DNA from: Lysinibacillus cavernae | Lineage (GTDB): Bacteria; Bacillota; Bacilli; Bacillales_A; Planococcaceae | Length of the DNA stretch: 64,000 nt | Direction: 5' to 3' | Assembly: GCF_009724685.1 (NCBI RefSeq) | Contig: NZ_WMEF01000002.1 | Location: forward strand, 186,001-250,000 | Shown here: one piece after another, positions 41,450 to 49,702 of the stretch | How the letters are laid out: every line of letters starts with the position of its first letter | Numbering within the stretch: the stretch's first letter is position 1 | The notes under the pieces: model-generated | What the model saw: the letters and a program-made list of their open reading frames with translations, nothing else | Told to the model about the DNA's origin: nothing | Databases searched by the model: none | Position numbers and translations under genes: made by a program

Positions 41450-41878
41450 ATGGTAAGGACAACAATAATAAAAAGGTTACTTGATATAGCTGAATGGCTA
41501 TTCTTTATTTATATCGTGATTTGTCTATTGATTTTTAACATGATTCATTTTGGCAACCTTCTATATGTGGATACGCCACAAGAAGAGCCGATGATGGTGA
41601 CATCATCTTTTGCTCAATCATTACTGTTCGTCATAAGTATAGGTGTCATTTGTTTCTTTTATCTGAGGTATTTAAGAGGCGATAAAGTATATAAAAGAAT
41701 CAAAGCGGTCTTATGGGGGCTACTATTTGCCTTCAATGTGTTGGGGAGTGGTTTTTGCTTGGTAATGAGCGATGGATTGACATTTAATCAGCACGAAACG
41801 ATTTTACTATTATTGGCTCCTTTGATTAGTGTCGCTCTAACAAGCCAAGCAGTCATGAAATATTATGAATGTAAGTAA
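41450..41878 (+). CDS. Membrane protein, 142 aa
   Basis: Four hydrophobic segments (about residues 14-34, 51-70, 82-102 and 115-133) in the layout of DUF2975-like proteins, but without the family ending, so no assignment is made. The start site is weak (GTGAGGATAG 11 bases upstream). It is followed after about 145 bases by the HhH protein gene. Confidence 0.55.
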   Translation: MVRTTIIKRLLDIAEWLFFIYIVICLLIFNMIHFGNLLYVDTPQEEPMMVTSSFAQSLLFVISIGVICFFYLRYLRGDKVYKRIKAVLWGLLFAFNVLGSGFCLVMSDGLTFNQHETILLLLAPLISVALTSQAVMKYYECK

Positions 41879-42024
41879 AAAGAATGTCTTCCAGAAATGA
41901 AAGTACAGGTCAATCCAAATAGCTATATGGTCCAAAATGGTCATCCTATCAACTATTTATTTAGAGAATTTTATAGGAGGAGATATGGTAAAATGAACTA
42001 TAGCTTTTGTTTGGAGGGATGATG

Positions 42025-42312
42025 TTGACAGCAGAAAAAAGTTTAAGGATTTGTGAAAAAGGACATACGTATTATAAAAGCACAGATTGTCGAAGTTGCC
42101 CTACCTGTGATAAGGAAAATAAACCTAGCAGCGGCTTCCTTTCAAAACTCAGTTCACCTGCAAGGAATGCATTAGTTCACGAAGGAATAGACACTTTACA
42201 AAAACTATCCCAATATACTGAAAAAGATATATTAAAAATTCATGGTATTGGACCTGCCACTTTACCAAGTATGAGATCCTCCTTGGAAGAAGAAGGGTTG
42301 TCCTTTAAATAA
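42025..42312 (+). CDS. Zinc-ribbon plus alpha-CTD-like HhH protein, 95 aa
   Basis: N-terminal cysteine cluster (RICEKGHTYYKSTDCRSCPT and CDK) that could bind zinc, then a helix-hairpin-helix domain ISTL... DTLQKLSQYTEKDILKIHGI with GPATLPSMRSSLEEEGLSF, similar to the C-terminal domain of RNA polymerase alpha. It may bind DNA or an activator. The TTG at 42025 is preferred because GGAGGG stands six bases before it; two ATGs overlap that site. DUF4256 follows 30 bases on. Confidence 0.72.
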   Translation: MTAEKSLRICEKGHTYYKSTDCRSCPTCDKENKPSSGFLSKLSSPARNALVHEGIDTLQKLSQYTEKDILKIHGIGPATLPSMRSSLEEEGLSFK

Positions 42313-42342
42313 GTTTTAACACAATGTGGAGGAGATATAAAT

Positions 42343-42903
42343 ATGACAAATAAGGAATTAACACAGGAACAGCGTGAGGAGCTAATTAGTACTTTGCATG
42401 TTCGATTTGAGAAAAATAAGAACCGTCATGAAGAGCTTGAATGGGCCAATGTACAAGCTAAGCTTGAAGCTAATCTAGAGAAACTATGGTCGCTCCATGA
42501 AATGGAAGCTTCTGGTGGTGAACCAGATGTTGTTGGCTATGATCAAAAGACGGATGAATATATTTTTTATGATTGTTCAGCGGAAAGCCCAAAAGGTCGC
42601 AGAAGTGTATGTTACGACCGAGAAGCATGGGAGTCAAGAAAAAATCACAAACCAGAAAATACCGCTATGGATATGGCAACAGATATGGGCATTCAGCTAT
42701 TAACGGAAGAACAATATCGAGAGTTACAGGAACTTGGGAATTTCGATTTGAAAACGTCAAGCTGGGTACAAACACCTGAAAACATAAGAGAACGAGGCGG
42801 TGCCATCTTCTGTGATCGTCGCTACGACATGGTCTTTATGTACCACAATGGAGCTGAATCCTATTACGCTGCTAGGGGCTTCCGTGGCTCACTAAGAGTC
42901 TAA
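42343..42903 (+). CDS. DUF4256 protein, 186 aa
   Basis: Starts MTNKELTQEQREELISTLHV and shows the family blocks SGGEPDVVGYDQKTDEYIFY, CYDREAWESRK, and near the end GGAIFCDRRYDMVFMYHNGA. DUF4256 is widespread in bacteria and uncharacterised; it is often found next to AraC or GyrI-like stress genes. The ATG follows GGAGGAG. Full length; strong terminator downstream. Confidence 0.88.
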   Translation: MTNKELTQEQREELISTLHVRFEKNKNRHEELEWANVQAKLEANLEKLWSLHEMEASGGEPDVVGYDQKTDEYIFYDCSAESPKGRRSVCYDREAWESRKNHKPENTAMDMATDMGIQLLTEEQYRELQELGNFDLKTSSWVQTPENIRERGGAIFCDRRYDMVFMYHNGAESYYAARGFRGSLRV

Positions 42904-42958
42904 AGAAATAGATTAAATTGATGTACTAAAAAGGTATTTGTTCGATGAGTTGACGAAC

Positions 42959-43000
42959 ACAAAAAAGCCGATGTCCATATGTGGAGATCGGCTTTTTTGT
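42959..43000. terminator. Strong bidirectional terminator
   Basis: AAAAAAGCCGAT pairs with ATCGGCTTTTTT. Confidence 0.9.
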
Positions 43001-43159
43001 ATAAAGACTGACAATTCCTTCTTAATAGTAACTATTCTATTTATTTATCTGTCGAGAAGAATCGTTAGTAATGAAATGAGTGTGAATAAATAGATTGATT
43101 TTTGTTATATATTTTGAATCAATCGCCATTTCTTTTATATGAGGAAAGAAACTATTTAA

Positions 43160-43255
43160 GGGTCACTCGACTGGAAGTGACCCTAAGTAACAATTCGGGA
43201 GGTACTTGTTAAACTAGTTTCGCTTAACACTACTATTTATATGCTGAGTTAACTG
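43160..43255. repeat. Dispersed structured repeat, copy B
   Basis: GGGTCACT/AGTGACCC hairpin, then TAACAATTCGGGAGGTACT, GTTAAACTA, CGCTTAACACTACTATTTAT and GAGTTAACTGGGGTTTTATA. The match to copy A at 35029-35125 is clear by eye over almost the whole length. Confidence 0.7.
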
Positions 43256-43292
43256 GGGTTTTATAGTTAATTGCCTTTGGAAAAAGAAAAAA

Positions 43293-43345
43293 GCCATAGT
43301 GTATGCAGACGCTACAGCTCAGAATTGGTTTATGTCCTTACATAA
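43293..43345. repeat. Dispersed hairpin repeat, copy 2 of 2
   Basis: CTACAGCTCAGAATTGGTT and ATGTCCTT match copy 1 at 22213-22265; the left arm is degenerate. It lies 40 bases after the copy B repeat. Confidence 0.5.
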
Positions 43346-43508
43346 GGTGCACTATGTTAAACGGGTAAACAGCAGTAACTAAAGAGAATTTATTACAAAT
43401 GATTGAGTTCTATTTACGTAGGAATTATATTTTTGAAATTTCAAAAAAATGAATGACCGAAATTGTATTAAGTGGTAAAGTATAGAAAAAAGAATGGAGA
43501 ATTATGTT

Positions 43509-43988
43509 ATGGAGAAATTGAAAAGCGTTGAATTAAAGCATTTTTCAAGTGAATATACGAAAGAATTAAACGCTTTTGTACTGACAGAAGAACAAAAGCA
43601 ATTTTCTGCACTTCCAAGCAAATTTGAGGAAATTAATGAAGGACAGTATCGTATTGTTATTTTAAGTGATCATACACCCGTTGGCTTCTTTCTCCTAAAT
43701 TCAAATGAAAGAGTAAAGAAATACACTACTAATTTGAATGCTATGTTATTAACTGCACTATCAATTAATCATTCAGAGCAAGGAAAAGGTTACGCAAAAC
43801 AAGGAATGTCATTACTAGTTGAGTTTGTTAAAACAGAATTCCCTCAATGCGATGAAATTGTTTTAGTTGTAGACAAAGATAACATCCCTGCACAAAAACT
43901 ATATCTAAAAGTAGGATTTGTAGATACAAATGAGAGGCTAAAAGGACGTATCGGCGAAGAAATTATTATGAGCCAATTAATAAAATAA
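43509..43988 (+). CDS. GNAT N-acetyltransferase, 159 aa
   Basis: MEKLKSVELKHFSSEYTKEL to the acetyl-CoA loop NHSEQGKGYAKQGMSLLVEF and the end LYLKVGFVDTNERLKGR, typical of GNATs of the RimJ/RimL-like branch. Acceptor unknown. The ATG at 43509 follows GGAG; an ATG five codons upstream has no site. Single-gene unit. Confidence 0.85.
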   Translation: MEKLKSVELKHFSSEYTKELNAFVLTEEQKQFSALPSKFEEINEGQYRIVILSDHTPVGFFLLNSNERVKKYTTNLNAMLLTALSINHSEQGKGYAKQGMSLLVEFVKTEFPQCDEIVLVVDKDNIPAQKLYLKVGFVDTNERLKGRIGEEIIMSQLIK

Positions 43989-44102
43989 TAGTAGAAGACG
44001 AACAAACGTGTTTGGCTGAAAGTTAGAAAATCAGTTTAATAAAAACGAAAATACCATCTTTAATTGTGAAATGAACGAGCATAGCTTTTGAAGGGGGCAT
44101 TG

Positions 44103-44228
44103 GTGAGTGTGAAAATAGACCAAGTGGGGAAATATTGCCTCCATCAACAATGCGATATTACTCACAACAAGGTTAAATTTGATCACAGCACGATGAAGAG
44201 TGTCAATTTTATAGTTTCACAATGCTAA
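44103..44228 (+). CDS. Possible 41-aa cysteine-containing peptide
   Basis: GTG at 44103 behind AAGGGGG opens VSVKIDQVGKYCLHQQCDIT and ends in FIVSQC, with three cysteines. A terminator begins right after the stop, which supports a transcription unit, although that hairpin also serves the opposite gene. No family recognised. Confidence 0.3.
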   Translation: MSVKIDQVGKYCLHQQCDITHNKVKFDHSTMKSVNFIVSQC

Positions 44229-44230
44229 AA

Positions 44231-44268
44231 TTTACAAACACCCTCTAACTTTTTGGAGGGTGTTTGTA
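44231..44268. terminator. Bidirectional terminator
   Basis: AAACACCCTC pairs with GAGGGTGTTT. Confidence 0.85.
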
Positions 44269-44279
44269 TGCTAATCATA

Positions 44280-44612
44280 TTAGATTGATTTTCGATAAGC
44301 GTTTAATGTTGAATTGTGCTTAGTGTTTGATAAGAATTTTTGGAGATTGTGTTTTCCCCATGGTCCTAATTTATTAGCACTAGAGCCTAATAAACCATCC
44401 CTGGCGGCGTTTTTAAGTGTTTCCAACTGTTTAGTAGAGAGTTTAGAGGTTTTGCTTTCTTCAATAATTTTATTAACGCTGTTAAGTCTTTCTTGACTCC
44501 CCTTAGATGTCCCATTCGCCTCATTGCCAGTTCGTTTAGTTAATCCGTAATACTTAGATGAAGACCGACGAGACATTAAATATTGCATATTTGAAAATTT
44601 AGAAGTGATCAT
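44280..44612 (-). CDS. Basic hypothetical protein, 110 aa
   Basis: Ser-, Lys- and Asn-rich, starting MITSKFSNMQYLMSRRSSSK and ending LSNTKHNSTLNAYRKSI; no membrane segment. The middle KLSTKQLETLKNAARDGLLG is a likely helix. The ATG follows AAAGGAG. Basic composition would suit a nucleic-acid-binding or toxin-tail protein, but no family is recognised. It stands alone; the upstream gap 44613-44925 holds its and the bacilliredoxin promoters. Confidence 0.6.
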   Translation of the reverse strand: MITSKFSNMQYLMSRRSSSKYYGLTKRTGNEANGTSKGSQERLNSVNKIIEESKTSKLSTKQLETLKNAARDGLLGSSANKLGPWGKHNLQKFLSNTKHNSTLNAYRKSI

Positions 44613-44925
44613 AATTTAATTTTCTCCTTTCTATTAGATAAATTATGAGTCCATTGTTGTTATCGAACAAAATATGGAATAATTTAGTTTTAGATAATAT
44701 TTTATAGACAAATATGTCCATTTACTCAATTAATTTGATTCTGGGCTTTTTTATTTTTCATGATAAATTTACTATGATTGTGTAAATGCTCCTTCATTCC
44801 CATACACGAAAATGTTACATTTCCCCCGAAAACCCATGAAATCAGGCAAAAAGCATGTCTTTGTACTTTCATGCGAAACCTTGCTATAATAGGCTCTGCG
44901 AATACATACGAAAAGGGGTAAATAA

Positions 44926-45357
44926 ATGAACGCTTATGATGAATATATGAAGCAAGTTGTGAAACCAATGCGTGAGGAACTGGTGGAGGCTGGATTTACT
45001 GAGCTGACAACGGCTGATGCGGTGAATGAATTTATGACTGAAACGAAAGGAATTTCGTTAGTGGTGATTAACTCAGTGTGTGGTTGTGCGGCAGGACTTG
45101 CACGTCCAGCAGCGCGTGAGGCGATTGCAGCGGTGAAGCCGGACAATCTAGTGACGGTGTTTGCGGGGCAGGATCCAGAGGCAACTGCAGCAATGCGCGG
45201 TTATTTTGACGATGTGCCACCTAGCTCACCATCGATGGCAATTTTAAAGGATGGGCAGTTAGCGTACTTTATTCCACGTGAGCAAATTGAGGGATTCCCT
45301 GTGGAGCAAATTGTCTCCCATTTAACCGGCGTGTTAGAACAAACATGCGAGCAATAA
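44926..45357 (+). CDS. Bacilliredoxin, BrxA/BrxB family, 143 aa
   Basis: The thioredoxin-like YphP/YqiW fold with the C-G-C active site in VVINSVCGCAAGLARPA (near residue 53). It removes bacillithiol from protein cysteines after oxidative stress. The N-terminal YDEYMKQVVKPMREELVEAG and end VEQIVSHLTGVLEQTCEQ are typical and the length is normal. The ATG follows AAAAGGGG. A -10 TATAAT lies about 40 bases upstream. The methyltransferase starts inside its last codons. Confidence 0.95.
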   Translation: MNAYDEYMKQVVKPMREELVEAGFTELTTADAVNEFMTETKGISLVVINSVCGCAAGLARPAAREAIAAVKPDNLVTVFAGQDPEATAAMRGYFDDVPPSSPSMAILKDGQLAYFIPREQIEGFPVEQIVSHLTGVLEQTCEQ

Positions 45358-46133
45358 CAACAATTGTGACGACAGCGGGCAGACCAGACGATGTATCGAT
45401 GGCGCTCGCTGCTTTTGCGTGTCAAGAACTAGGCGCCGCGTTTGAACCGAGGAGAAAGCGTTCTGTTCGTAAAATTTCACAGGAGTTGCAGGCTCATGTG
45501 ATCGTGGCGGGGAAAGATCGATATGACTATTATGCATACGGGGCACAGGAGCCGTTTTTCTTTCATCCTAACTCTGCGGCATTTCGTTTGAAACGTATTG
45601 CACGTGGTGAGGCAGAGCCATTTTTAGAAGCGGCACAGCTTCAGCAGGGTGATACTGTGCTTGATTGTACATTAGGGCTAGCAGCAGATGCCATGCTAGC
45701 AGCTTATACAGTGGGTGAAGTGGGCCGTGTTGTAGGACTGGAAGCGAATTCGAATGTCGCGTTTATAGTTAGACAAGGAATGCAAAGCTACGATACGTCC
45801 GAATTGCCGTTAACAGCATGTATGCGACAGATCGAGGTCGTTCAATGTGAGGCTGTGGGCTATTTAAAATCCTTACCAGACAATGCGTTTGATGTGGTCT
45901 ATATGGACCCGATGTTTGAGGAGATCATTGAAGAGGCCAATAATTTTCAGGCACTAAGGCTAGCGGGGGAACATGTCACATTAACAGATGAATGGGTGCA
46001 TGAAGCCAAGCGTGTAGCGAGAAAGCGTGTCGTGTTAAAGGCACATTTTCGTTCGGAATGGTTTGCACAGTACGATTTCCGGCAATTGACGAGAGAAACA
46101 GCGAAGTTTCATTATGGTGTGCTTGAGGTTTAG
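45345..46133 (+). CDS. SAM-dependent methyltransferase, RsmJ-like, 262 aa
   Basis: Class I Rossmann fold: motif I DTVLDCTLGLAADAMLAAY, acidic loop GLEANSNVAFI, and YMDPMFE in the DPPY position, as in the rRNA m2G methyltransferase RsmJ. The N-terminal extension ITTIVTTAGRPDDVSMALAA and RRKRSVRKISQEL may bind RNA. The start overlaps the bacilliredoxin stop by 13 bp, so translation is coupled. An rRNA or other RNA target is inferred. Confidence 0.8.
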   Translation: MRAITTIVTTAGRPDDVSMALAAFACQELGAAFEPRRKRSVRKISQELQAHVIVAGKDRYDYYAYGAQEPFFFHPNSAAFRLKRIARGEAEPFLEAAQLQQGDTVLDCTLGLAADAMLAAYTVGEVGRVVGLEANSNVAFIVRQGMQSYDTSELPLTACMRQIEVVQCEAVGYLKSLPDNAFDVVYMDPMFEEIIEEANNFQALRLAGEHVTLTDEWVHEAKRVARKRVVLKAHFRSEWFAQYDFRQLTRETAKFHYGVLEV

Positions 46134-46203
46134 GGGGCTTGTTTTTTGAAATAAGTCTTTATTTTATTTGCTCAGAATGGGTATCAAGAATATCTTATTA
46201 CCC

Positions 46204-46232
46204 TTTACTTTTGTAAAATAAGATGTTATAAT
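46204..46232 (+). promoter_or_regulatory. Sigma-A-type promoter of a probable RNA gene
   Basis: TTTACT (46204-46209), a 17-bp spacer, and a perfect TATAAT (46227-46232). No protein start follows for about 470 bases, but a terminator does. Confidence 0.6.
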
Positions 46233-46238
46233 AATTCA

Positions 46239-46577
46239 CGTGCTATTTTAGGTGGCATATTTCTGTAATCTGGCATTCTGCTTTTTGTTTTTGTAGATAC
46301 TTATTCACACTGGCGCATGCTTTGGGGCTGCAAGGACGCAAAAGATGGTAGGGTTTGCGTTGCTTAAGTTAGAAAGCTCACAGTGGAATTTTACCGCGGT
46401 AATGAAACTAATTCTGTTTCAAGATAATATTCCCCAGATGATTGGGTTGAGACTTTTACAATTTACGAAAATGTTACCTATAAATACTAAAGGGGTGGTT
46501 TCGCAATAAGCGAGGCTGCCCCTTGTCTAATTTTTCTAGTCTGTCGTTGTCATCTACGACAGGCTATTTTTTATTTA
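46239..46577 (+). ncRNA. Probable non-coding RNA, about 340 nt, unknown family
   Basis: Between the promoter and a double terminator lies a stretch without a plausible protein frame but with several stems: ACGCAAA/TTTGCGT near 46335-46360, the palindrome TTACCGCGGTAA at 46391-46402, GAAAC/GTTTC, and CCCC/GGGG at the end. The first end hairpin pairs AAGGGG with CCCCTT; the last pairs CTGTCGT with ACGACAG (46541-46562), then ATTTTTTATTT. I could not match it to known riboswitches, 6S, SRP, RNase P or tmRNA. Confidence 0.5.
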
Positions 46578-46706
46578 CTAAATTATATTGGAATACATTA
46601 CCGTTTACTCAGATACTTAAATAAGTAATAATAAAAATAAGAATATTAGGTATAATCTAAATTCTGAAATTAGAAAACTGAAAAATCAAAAAGGTGAGGG
46701 ATGTCT

Positions 46707-47510
46707 ATGGGAATAGTCAACGCACAATCCACGAATGTAGTCACACAATTAACAGAAATGGCTGAAACACGGCAAGAAAGTATGGATCAGCTAATATCAC
46801 TTTATTGTCAAGAAAGGCTTCTTTATCGCCTATCTGTATCATCATATGACGATCAATTTAACTTAGATGGAGATTTGTTATTATTTGCCTTAACAGAAGG
46901 ATTGGTGAAGCCTTCAAAAGAAATCTTACTGATAGCTAAACCAAGTGTTCATCAAAACGAGATTGTGAAACAGGCATTTAAAGAAATTTGTTCGATTGCA
47001 GTTCCTGAGGATGATATTGAATGGTTCGAAGAGGAGATAGAGAGTACTTTAACCGATGACGGTATACACTTAACAATACCAGTTGCATTGGCCCAGATCA
47101 CATCATACATAGAAGTAAGAATTAATTTTAAAGAAAATGTTCGAGTGACACCTAAAACCATTGTATTTCCAACCTTGCTAGACATGAAAGCAGCTGTGCT
47201 TTATACATACCCAATGGAATTCATAATTGCACAAAAATTTATAGAAATGTACCAATACCCAGCATTAGAGAAGACAGCGAGTGCAATGGCGGAAGTGAAT
47301 AAGCTGTTACAAACCCAAAACATAGACGGACGTATATTGCAGGCGTATATCGTAGAATTGTTTGATCGACATCACTTTACAATTGAATTGAATCCTACTC
47401 TCGAAATATCAGGTGTACTCAAACACTTTTTTAGCCCAGTTTATGAGGTCATTTTGGCCGAGAATGAATTCTTCAAACAATGGAATGTCACCAATCAAGC
47501 TTGGCAATAA
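46707..47510 (+). CDS. AbiEii-like nucleotidyltransferase-related protein, 267 aa
   Basis: The C-terminal half has LLDMKAAVLYTYPMEFIIAQ KFIEM, like the K-x-aL...P-E-x-xiAeKlha block of AbiEii/AbiGii toxin proteins, which are nucleotidyltransferases in abortive-infection systems. The catalytic GGT/GGS-DxD of true AbiEii is not obvious, and no AbiEi antitoxin gene is next to it, so activity as a toxin is doubtful. The ATG at 46707 follows GTGAGGG. Confidence 0.55.
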   Translation: MGIVNAQSTNVVTQLTEMAETRQESMDQLISLYCQERLLYRLSVSSYDDQFNLDGDLLLFALTEGLVKPSKEILLIAKPSVHQNEIVKQAFKEICSIAVPEDDIEWFEEEIESTLTDDGIHLTIPVALAQITSYIEVRINFKENVRVTPKTIVFPTLLDMKAAVLYTYPMEFIIAQKFIEMYQYPALEKTASAMAEVNKLLQTQNIDGRILQAYIVELFDRHHFTIELNPTLEISGVLKHFFSPVYEVILAENEFFKQWNVTNQAWQ

Positions 47511-47514
47511 CAAT

Positions 47515-47552
47515 AGAAAACCCGCGAACATCATATAGTTCGCGGGTTTCTG
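47515..47552. terminator. Bidirectional terminator
   Basis: AAACCCGCGAAC pairs perfectly with GTTCGCGGGTTT. Confidence 0.9.
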
Positions 47553-47568
47553 CATAATATAAATGAAA

Positions 47569-47640
47569 TTAGTCCGTGAAACATAAAGATGATAAGTAAC
47601 CTAACATTAATAAAAGACCAATACCCATTGCGATGCTCAT
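47569..47640 (-). CDS. 23-aa hydrophobic micropeptide
   Basis: MSIAMGIGLLLMLGYLSSLC followed by FTD, a single short membrane helix. It has a near-perfect AAAGGAGGT site and a terminator downstream, the two marks of a real gene. No family recognised; size and composition are like small membrane regulators or spore peptides. Confidence 0.5.
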   Translation of the reverse strand: MSIAMGIGLLLMLGYLSSLCFTD

Positions 47641-47783
47641 GCTTTGTACCTCCTTTAAAAAACCGACACATTATTCATAAATATTGTACAATGAATTATA
47701 GAAATATGAAACCTTTTAATGACGATAACGTATATAATAATAGGAGAATTACCAATTTGTACATAAAGAGAAGGTGATAATAA

Positions 47784-48392
47784 ATGAAGACGTGGGTTAA
47801 GAAAAGTATAGTCATCATGGTTGCGTTTTTAACATTTGGATTAATAACGCCTACACATGAAATTTGGGAAGCATTCGATCAAAATCCTTCGAATCGCGCA
47901 TCTATCGGACCTTCATCAGGGACAAGCACTGCTGTAGCTGCTGAGCTTGATGATAGTAGAGACGAGCAGGTCCAGATTCAAGAGGAAGAGATTGATTATA
48001 ATGCCTTACTGGTGGATGCAGCGAGAGAGCAATCGTACATAAAGTTTGGTACTAAAATTGGTCCAAAAATTAGCAATGAATTTGATAGCATCATCTTCCC
48101 AAAAATAGAAGAGGCGATCGAGATGACAGTTGCCAATCTTGACGAGCAAACCGTAGCATCTTTAACCATCTCTGAAAAGCCAAGTGGTAATTATGGTGAA
48201 AAAATTTTTAACGTGATCAACAATGAAAACGGTAAAGATATTATCCGTTTCCATGTGCGTACAGAAAAAAGACCACAGGAAGGCTACTATTACAATTTCC
48301 ACTATCACAGTGCTGAGGATGATTTCATGGCACACAACAACCTAGGCGATATTTATTGGGAAAAAAACACACCACCTAAGTGGTTGTCATAA
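47784..48392 (+). CDS. ypjP: YpjP-like secreted or membrane-anchored protein, 202 aa
   Basis: N-terminal hydrophobic segment (WVKKSIVIMVAFLTFGLITP) followed by an acidic, polar domain; the end YYYNFHYHSAEDDFMAHNNL GDIYWEKNTPPKWLS is the mark of YpjP proteins of Bacillus. Function unknown. The ATG follows AGAAGGTG. The last 40 coding bases and the terminator are repeated at 51008-51118. Confidence 0.8.
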   Translation: MKTWVKKSIVIMVAFLTFGLITPTHEIWEAFDQNPSNRASIGPSSGTSTAVAAELDDSRDEQVQIQEEEIDYNALLVDAAREQSYIKFGTKIGPKISNEFDSIIFPKIEEAIEMTVANLDEQTVASLTISEKPSGNYGEKIFNVINNENGKDIIRFHVRTEKRPQEGYYYNFHYHSAEDDFMAHNNLGDIYWEKNTPPKWLS

Positions 48393-48470
48393 AATACCCG
48401 AAACACTCGTTTATACAGCGGGTGTTTTTTTGTGCGAAAACGTTGATATATCAATGTTTATAGTGAATCA
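48356..48470. repeat. Direct repeat, left copy (ypjP 3' end plus terminator)
   Basis: From TTGGGAAAAA through the stop codon, the terminator and GTGCGAAAACGTTGAT to the following ATCAATGTTTATAG. The right copy at 51008-51118 matches at most positions. Confidence 0.75.
48398..48432 (+). terminator. Intrinsic terminator of ypjP
   Basis: AACACTCG pairs with CGGGTGTT and runs into seven Ts. Confidence 0.8.
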
Positions 48471-48522
48471 CTTAATTGTCACTTTTTAATGTAATATAGT
48501 GAGAGGAGGTAGGGAAAAACAG

Positions 48523-48943
48523 TTGCCACAGGAAGAAGTACTAGCAAAGGTACACCGTAAGTATCATGTATTATGATGAAGAGGTAGCCTCGATTAATAA
48601 CAAACAATACGAATGTACAAGGATGTTGGGGGCTAATTTGAAATGAACGTCGATGAAGATGAAACCGGTATGACTTACGATAAGTCGTTTCAAATCTGGG
48701 TTGATTTGAATGTGAAACATGTAAAAACTCTAACAATCTTATAAAGGTTAGTGATATCACAGAAGAATTTAAAGCAAAATTTCAAAACTTTTTATTCAAA
48801 GGTGCTCTTAAGGTTGTTCAGGACATGCACAGATTGGCTGTTAAATATTTTGCAGAATTTGAACAAAACAAAACAGTACTGCTTATTTAGGACAACCAGA
48901 TTCAGGAAAAACACATCTATTAATAGCCTTGGCAAGCCTATAA
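48523..48943 (+). pseudogene. Phage DnaC-like helicase loader, decayed
   Basis: A TTG behind GAGGAGG opens LPQEEVLAKVHRKYHVL, stopped after 17 codons. Other frames continue as ECETCKNSNNLIKVSDITEE with FKAKFQNFLFKGA, and finally YLGQPDSGKTHLLIALASL, the Walker A region of DnaC/IstB-type ATPases. At least three frame changes or stops are needed, so it is a relic of a phage or integrative-element replication gene. Confidence 0.7.
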
Positions 48944-48960
48944 TGGCTAAAGATTCTATT

Positions 48961-48997
48961 GAAAAGCATCGAGAATTATTACCCTCGATGCTTTTTG
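48961..48997 (+). terminator. Intrinsic terminator
   Basis: AAAGCATCGAG pairs with CTCGATGCTTT and is followed by Ts. Confidence 0.85.
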
Positions 48998-49088
48998 TCA
49001 TTTGTCAAAATTGTTCAACTATCAAATCAATCATACTCTTCCTGCTTAAGCGCTCTCTTAGGAGGTCTACGTTATAATACTTCTAAAA

Positions 49089-49592
49089 TTAACACTTCCT
49101 TTTTTTAAAAAAATTATTTGCTTCTTCTATTTGCTGCCTTGGTAAAGTCCGTAGTAGTTCTTCTTCTAACCACGCTATTGTTTTACTTCTTAAATAATTC
49201 CGCATTTGTTCTTCAGCTTCAAGCATTACACTATTGATCGTACAGATTGATTGACCTGAACAAGATTCACACTTTTGGTTTGTATTTTGATAAGCAAAAT
49301 TTGCTTTAATATTCTTACACTGAAATATCGGGTCTTCACCCTCGACAGCTCGCACAACATCCCAAAATGTAATATCTTCTGGTTTCTTATTGAGTCGATA
49401 ACCCCCTTTTACACCAGATACTGAACTTACAATCCCTTCCTTGGACATCTTCCCTAAAACTTTTGAGAGATAGGTCTCTGATAATCCTTGAAATTCTGAT
49501 AAATCTTTAATTCCAATACTTTCATTTGGTGGTACATCAATTAAATAAACTAGGCTGTGTAGTGCATATTCAACCATAACACTATATTTCAT
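49089..49592 (-). CDS. Rrf2-family regulator, 167 aa
   Basis: Winged helix (residues 1-80: MKYSVMVEYALHSLVYLI, LSETYLSKVLGKMSKEGIV, SVSGVKGGYRL) and a dimer helix. Three cysteines in CKNIKANFAY... KCESCSGQSIC (about 92-118) could hold an Fe-S cluster or act as a thiol switch. It is divergent from the azoreductase operon and probably represses it through the palindromes at 49703-49733. The ATG follows AAGGTG. Confidence 0.9.
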   Translation of the reverse strand: MKYSVMVEYALHSLVYLIDVPPNESIGIKDLSEFQGLSETYLSKVLGKMSKEGIVSSVSGVKGGYRLNKKPEDITFWDVVRAVEGEDPIFQCKNIKANFAYQNTNQKCESCSGQSICTINSVMLEAEEQMRNYLRSKTIAWLEEELLRTLPRQQIEEANNFFKKRKC

Positions 49593-49663
49593 TATTTCAC
49601 CTTCTTAAAACAATATGTTTATCATGATAGTAACACATTTTAGAAATACATAAATTAATCAGT

Positions 49664-49692
49664 TTGACAAAAGATAATTAAAAGAGTATATT
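49664..49692 (+). promoter_or_regulatory. Sigma-A promoter of the azoreductase operon
   Basis: TTGACA (49664-49669), 17-bp spacer, TATATT (49687-49692). The start of transcription would be near 49699, directly before the two operator palindromes. Confidence 0.7.
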
Positions 49693-49702
49693 GTAGACAA
49701 AG

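Noticed and set aside
46239..46577. T-box riboswitch, because of TTACCGCGG after GTGGAA
   Set aside because: The T-box GGGTGGNACCGCG is not matched, no specifier stem is evident, and the downstream gene is not an amino-acid or tRNA-synthetase gene.
46707..47510. Complete AbiE toxin-antitoxin system
   Set aside because: No AbiEi-type antitoxin gene on either side, and the nucleotidyltransferase GS...DxD motif is not clear, so only family-like similarity is reported.
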